The notes below the pieces were generated by a model. That model did no database searches. It was not told the origin of the DNA and saw only the letters and a list, made by a program, of their open reading frames with translations. 64,000 bases of DNA, from assembly GCF_003473485.1 (NCBI RefSeq), contig NC_053042.1, positions 44,727,762 to 44,791,761 on the forward strand, read 5' to 3'. The DNA comes from Medicago truncatula (Eukaryota > Streptophyta > Magnoliopsida > Fabales > Fabaceae). Every line of letters begins with the position of its first letter. The stretch's first letter is position 1. Positions 59,181 through 64,000 of this stretch are shown piece by piece. Both the position numbers and the translations under genes were made by a program.

Positions 59181-59512
59181 TATATGATTATTACAAATTC
59201 AAAAATAACGTGGCATTTTTTTATTTACTCTAATTTTTTTGCAAAACATTTAAACAAAAATTTCTAACTGCTTCAGTTAACCCATAAAATTATCAATAAC
59301 TCACTCTATTATCTAAACAGCCACAGACAAAGCATACACTCTTTGTAGGCACTAAAAATAAAATAAAATAAGACTTAAATCCACTTTTAATCTCCCTATT
59401 TGTTTTAAAAGAAAATGGTTTTTTAGTCCATCTATTTTTACCACCAAAAGGAAAAACAAAAATGATAGACTTTGAGAAACCAAGTTCTTATAGAGTCTGT
59501 AATGAGAAAAAT

Positions 59513-60316
59513 GATAATGGAGCATAAAGAAAAAACAAAAAGGAAAAGAGAAAGAAACATAAATAAACTACACTTACGAAACCAAGTTCTTATAGAGTCT
59601 GTAATGAGGAAGTTTGATGAATCGGTTTGAGAAGAATGATAGACTTTGAGATCTACGTTAGAGGAAACATCTAGTCTAACTTATCTAAAGACTCGATACA
59701 ATGATTTTCTTTTCAAAAAGTGTTAAAAAATGACATGTCAATTGTGATAAATTAAAACTTCAGTGTCTTGGATCAATGTAGCAAATTTGTGGAACCTTGA
59801 AGTTTGATTATGAAAGATATCTACACAGTGAAGAGAGAGTCTTTGAAACATATTACATCACTGTAAGCATATGTTTTTGTTAGCAGTGAAATAACATTAA
59901 ACATGCGTCTAGCTTAACACTCCAATCACTAGCTTCTGAATTCTCACATTTAAATGGCTTTGAACGCACGTTGGCAGTGAAGTAACACTATCCCAAACAA
60001 GTGTTAATTCATATGCTTGACCAATAAAAGCCCTTGGTAAATGGCGTGAAGCTCAACATGAAGGAATTTGGAGGACTTGACAAAAGTCCCGAGCAACGTG
60101 ATATCCAAAAATCGGAAGAGTGACGAAGCTGATCATTGTCGAGACTTAGAGACGGATGGAGTATCACATTGGGGGGGGGGGGGGGGGGGGAGGGTATATA
60201 ATATGGACACATTTTTTTTAATTTCATATCTTATAATTTCAAATGTGTCAAATTATGACCACCGTTGTTGTTAAAACTTGGTCTAATTGGATTCAACATA
60301 TTTCAAATTTTTTAAA
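59513..60316 (+). repeat. Long direct repeat D2 with G20 tract
   Basis: Partner of D1. The poly-G run is 20 long (60171-60190), followed by AGGG. It continues without a break into TTGTATTTTTTTAAAAGG, so it shows the sequence lacking a Helitron at the position where D1 is cut. A partial duplicate of its left part lies just upstream (about 59458-59510). Confidence 0.88.
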
Positions 60317-60529
60317 TTGTATTTTTTTAAAAGGTTTTGAAACTTGAATTAAAGCAATTTAATGGAAAACACATAGATTTCCAAGTTTTGAGCTGTTTAA
60401 AATTTTATTTTCCACACTTGTATAAAAACACTTCAAAATATATATAATCTGAACGTAATAAAAGGAAAAATTTGGAGTGTCCACAAGAGGATAAAAGGGT
60501 GAGAAAAGATATTCTCAAAATAAAGAGTT

Positions 60530-60787
60530 TAAGCCCAAAGTTTAGGGCTCACAACTCAGAGAGCAGAGCCGGGGACTATTCTGCAAAATAGAAATATATC
60601 CTTGCAAAAGCATAATATTCCAATATTGCCCCAAAATTACCTACGTTTACCCAGTCGCACAAACACAACACAGACGGAGGCAGATATCGTTCAAAACCCC
60701 AAATAAACCCTTTCTTCTTCACCGCCGCTCTCTCTCTCTGCACCGTCGTCTTCCACCAGAAAGAGATTGCAGCTGCACCAGTGCAAG
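60530..60787 (+). promoter_or_regulatory. UTP7 promoter and 5' UTR
   Basis: TTAAGCCCAAAG (TGGGCT on the other strand, a site II core) at about 60529-60540 and TTTAGGGCTC right after it resemble the site II and telo-box-like pairs common in promoters of plant ribosome-biogenesis genes. The CT-rich leader (CCGCTCTCTCTCTCTGCACC, about 60724) precedes the ATG at 60788. The motif match is short, so functional meaning is only suggested. Confidence 0.4.
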
Positions 60788-62301
60788 ATGGAAGAAACTC
60801 ACAACAACGATGCTCTTTCAAATAACAAGCCTTCCACTGAACAGGTATAAATATTTCACACTGCTTAATTTCTAGGGTTCATTACTTCTAAATTCACAAA
60901 GCTCAAAAATTGAGATATGCCTTTTAATGTATTATATCTTAACATTTTCAACTCAGCTTTCAGTTTTTGTCATTTTCATGCTTTGATTTTTAATTCTTAT
61001 ACCATAGTTTTATTCATGCTTCTTATTATTCGCTACATTGTTTTGCAGGACATAGCTGATGAGTTAGAGCTTAGGTCAAAGAAGTATCTCAGAGGAGAAG
61101 CTGCTAATTTAAAGGTATTAAATTAAGCTTTCACTTTATTAACTTTATCTGCTAATCTTAATTTGTGAAATATGATTTGCAGGGTTTAAAAGATAAAAAG
61201 CTCAAGAGTCAGTTAATTGCTAAAGAGAAATTATATGGACAATCTGCTAAAGCTGCTGCTCAGGCTGAGAAGGTTTGTTCTTTTTAATGCAGATTTTCTT
61301 TTTGCAACTAATCCTTAGTTTTATTTTGATTTTATGCATCGTAATCCAGTGAATTATTGTGAAGTTTTTTTTTTTTTTTTTTGGTGGGTGTTGCTTACAA
61401 ATGAGAATACATTTGTGTAAAATAATTGATGTGGTATACTTAATTGCATATTTCAGTTTGTTTTTAATTATCGTTGAGCCGGGCCAAGCTTGATATTTGA
61501 TGGCACGACTTTAGTTGATAAATAAACAACATGAAATTTAAGTTGAAAATTGGTACGAAAAGAATTTTATTAAACTTGACAACATCAAATTTATATAATT
61601 TAAGGATAATTACTCAAACAAATTCGATAACTAACCTTTTAGATTGTGGTCAAGATAGATGTTTTTGTAGTCAAATGTCATTCCTACCCTTATACTACAT
61701 CTTTATACTTTAAGGAAATATAAAAATGAAATGACAACAATAGCAATCGACCACAGAATGTTTTCATGATAACAGAATAACAGATTAGTTTACAAAGATG
61801 TTAGCCTTGCAGTTACCCACAATTGTGAATCATTTTCCAGAACTATGCAGCCGTTTCATTAACTTCTAGGTAGCCTGTTATACCAAGTACATTCCTTCGT
61901 CAATATTAACGCTATGTTGATCTTCATGATGCTGTAATTACATATTCTAAATTGATTCGAGTTACTTTAAATCGGCTTAATTAGTGTTGAGAACCAAGGG
62001 ATCTACTGGATTTCGTTTTTTGAGGGATGGTAGTGACACATAGTGTGAAAAAAGGTTTGATCTTGTGTAACTTGTGGTCGTTGATGTCAGTTTTTATTAG
62101 TTATTTAGCTATAGCTATAACTATAGTTACATGTTTTATGTATTGGCTTTCTAATTTTGGTTATGCAGTGGATTATGCCCAGCGAAGGAGGTTATATAGA
62201 GGCCGAAGGCATAGAAAAGACGTATAGGATTAAGCAGGAGACAATAGCCAAGGAAGTAGATATCTCAAGCTCAAGGAACCAATACGATATTACTTTACCA
62301 G
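60788..62301 (+). CDS. UTP7/WDR46 U3 snoRNP protein, first four exons
   Basis: Exons: 60788-60844, 61049-61114, 61183-61272, 62169-62301, joining in frame to 115 codons plus one base. The translation begins MEETHNNDALSNN and reaches DIADELELRSKKYLRGEAA, then GLKDKKLKSQLIAKEKLYG, then WIMPSEGGYIEAEGIEKT and SSSRNQYDITLP. This is the coiled N-terminal arm and conserved linker that precede the WD40 propeller in UTP7 (human WDR46), a nucleolar component of the SSU processome for 18S rRNA. Family members are about 500-550 aa, so roughly four fifths is missing. The last exon ends at a good GT donor (phase 1), but no continuation is recognisable up to 64000. Either the next intron is longer than 1.7 kb or the copy is truncated. 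Confidence 0.85.
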
Positions 62302-62922
62302 GTACTATTAATTATGCTTGTTAATAGTATCTAAGGTTAGGTCAGATGTATTATCTTTCTATTGTAATATTAGTCTCTCTCTTTAGTCTAGATATACAGA
62401 GAGTGAAACAAGATCAATAAATTGGGTATCAACTCTAGCACTTGATAACTTTTTGTAGAATTGAAATCAACCAATCCGACCTTGGATGTGTGATATTATC
62501 TTCCTCCTAGTCATTTATACTGCCTTTCAAATAATCTGGACAACTGTAGGTATGTTATCTATTATAATTTATAATTATTATAATAATGAACATTTGCCTC
62601 TACCAAATATCAACGAAGTTTTTCTTTTGCGCAGAGTTTTTATGAACTTAATTAATCTACTTAATTGGGACTTTGAATTCAATTTTTAAATTGGTTAATA
62701 TACCTACAATTGTCCAGATTATTTAAGTTGTGTAAGTGTAAAAGTTTGACACATTTAATCATATCCCTATCCCAGAAATCCATTTATTTTTGTCGATCTA
62801 TTCACTTAAAGTTAAAATCTCGTGAGCAGTTTTTCCGTGAAGTCTCTCATGCACTCTCTCTTCTTATAAGTTGTCACCCTTTCATTGATTTTCATTATGT
62901 GATGTAGCTCTCTCTCACACAT

Positions 62923-62969
<47 letters not shown>

Positions 62970-63419
62970 TTGGTTGTTATCATTGTTGCTTGTTTTCTGT
63001 AGTTGAAGATTGGAACCCTAAGTTGCTTTTGAGGTTATCTCTTAATTCCTTAAGTGAACAACCCTCCAATACACAACAAATTACCCAATTTCTTGTTGTC
63101 ATTCAGAAATCAGTTTAATAGAGGCAAGCAGATCATGCTCCGTTCCATTATAGCCACAAACAGTGTTGTTCTTGTTTTTCACAAATCTAGAGACATGTTT
63201 GAACATAAGCAAAGAAAGAAAGAGCAATGAAGTTTTTAAGCTTCCCTTCCAGTCAGCTTTTTTCCTCTGCCTCCTCCCTTGAAAAGAGCCCCTTTCTCTC
63301 TAATTTCTCAAGATAACTACTGGTTCTTTGCTTGTTGTGACCTTTTGTTTTTCTGCCAGCGTCCCAATGCTTTTGGAAGTTGGAATGTGAGTGCTTGGGA
63401 TTCAAATCTCATTTCTTGA
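62302..63419. other. UTP7 intron or downstream spacer
   Basis: No UTP7 exon was found. A (CT)n(CA)n microsatellite is at about 62908-62969. The region from about 63100 may be the 3' UTR of a minus-strand gene. Confidence 0.45.
62908..62969. repeat. Compound (CT)n(CA)n microsatellite
   Basis: A run of CT dinucleotides with a few interruptions passes into about 12 CA units. Confidence 0.9.
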
Positions 63420-64000
63420 TCAACCAGTGCTCAGACATTGGCCTCCCAGCTCCTGCTAGAAGTAGATAGAAGCTTTTTTTTGTCCTAATAAATGCCTGAG
63501 CACAGGTTACCTACATAAATTTAAATAAATGCTGGAAAATACTAACTAACCAATTAAATGAAATGCAACATGAAATCTCAAAATTTTAAAATGAACAGAT
63601 AGACATGTCCTTTTCCGTTCTTAAATTATGGCGAACCCAAGTTATCTGGCTGCAAAACCAAACCATTGTACTGGAGGTCAGATACACATTTTTTGATCAA
63701 TTCAAGCACATAAGAATTTAAAGTAGATCTAATTTCAATAACTTGAATTGCTGGGCACATGATATTAGAAGCATGTTATATGGAGTTTATTTTTGTTTTC
63801 TGTACTCAAATGTTAGAAAATCCAGTATCAAGCTGCAAAAAGGTGCGATATACCCTCCACTACCAGTTTAAGTGCTTACGAATTTGAAAGCAAATCTAAC
63901 TTCCATGTAGTTGTTTGTATACTTTTCAAGATACCAAGTGATCATCTCATAGGTTCTTTTCTCGTAAATGCTGATTCCTATTGTTGATAAGTCATCACTT
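63420..64000 (-). CDS. Possible 3' end of an unidentified gene, partial
   Basis: On the minus strand a frame open from the window edge (63880-64000) reads 40 codons, including ISIYEKRTYEMITWYLEKY and MEVRFAFKF, and stops at a good donor (TTC|GTAAGC). A matching-phase acceptor at 63455 would give a terminal exon QELGGQCLSTG and stop at 63420. Another frame near 63400-63520 ends AGAGRPMSEHWLIKK and is an alternative last exon. I recognise no family. A 40-codon open frame can occur by chance, so this is tentative. Confidence 0.25.

Noticed and set aside
54246..60316. D1 and D2 as the LTRs of one retrotransposon
   Set aside because: No TG..CA ends, no primer-binding site or polypurine tract, no gag/pol between them, and the inner boundary of D1 is a Helitron end.
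1..64000. CRISPR arrays, operons, plasmid or phage features
   Set aside because: Intron-rich eukaryotic genes and plant transposons throughout; no regularly spaced repeat array of that type.

Overview
Plant nuclear DNA, most likely from a legume of the Medicago/clover type. The sequence is AT-rich. The genes have many short exons with GT..AG introns, and the spacers are full of plant transposons (Stowaway, Mutator-like and hAT-like MITEs, Helitrons, L1- and RTE-type LINEs, tRNA-derived SINEs, copia remnants). The species is an inference from repeat style and protein similarity; no search was run.

Six recognisable genes, with exon structures rebuilt by hand. (1) 4180-8512 minus: CKI1-like hybrid histidine kinase, 7 exons, 1050 aa, all phosphorelay residues present. 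(2) 12414-15229 minus: plant-specific putative DNA-binding protein like Arabidopsis At3g52170, 515 aa, with four tandem 37-residue repeats. (3) 21019-30234 minus: membrane-anchored GT4-type glycosyltransferase, 14 exons, 1038 aa. (4) 36017-42223 minus: SEX4/DSP4 phosphoglucan phosphatase, 14 exons, 385 aa. (5) 47839-52709 minus: PHF1, the SEC12-related ER-exit factor for phosphate transporters, 10 exons, 392 aa. (6) 60788-62301 plus: first four exons of a UTP7/WDR46 ribosome-biogenesis protein; the rest is not in the window. A possible 3' end of another minus-strand gene lies at 63420-64000. Genes 2, 4 and 5 match three consecutive Arabidopsis loci (At3g52170, At3g52180, At3g52190), so an ancient gene block is preserved, with the glycosyltransferase gene lying between genes 2 and 4.

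The spacers and long introns are mobile-element territory. The clearest elements are a 2.84 kb Helitron (17102-19942), a second Helitron terminus at 55052, a LINE copy with a perfect 17-bp target duplication (32751-33503), an RTE LINE in intron 1 of the glycosyltransferase gene, a probable solo LTR and an 8-bp-TSD MITE in another of its introns, two related Mutator-like MITEs, three Stowaway MITEs, and an 804-806 bp direct repeat carrying G29 and G20 tracts.

The most unusual signal is a class of very small insertions. At about 15 sites, 7-23 bp of A-rich (or T-rich) sequence sits between two copies of a 13-19 bp target sequence. The inserts resemble only the last few bases of LINE/SINE RNAs (ending in ..CTTC-A(n), ..TTGTC-A(n) or ..CCTA-A(n)). 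They look like target-primed reverse transcription that stopped almost as soon as it began, or like patch repair of staggered breaks. No defence system, CRISPR array or operon is present, and no tRNA or rRNA gene was recognised.
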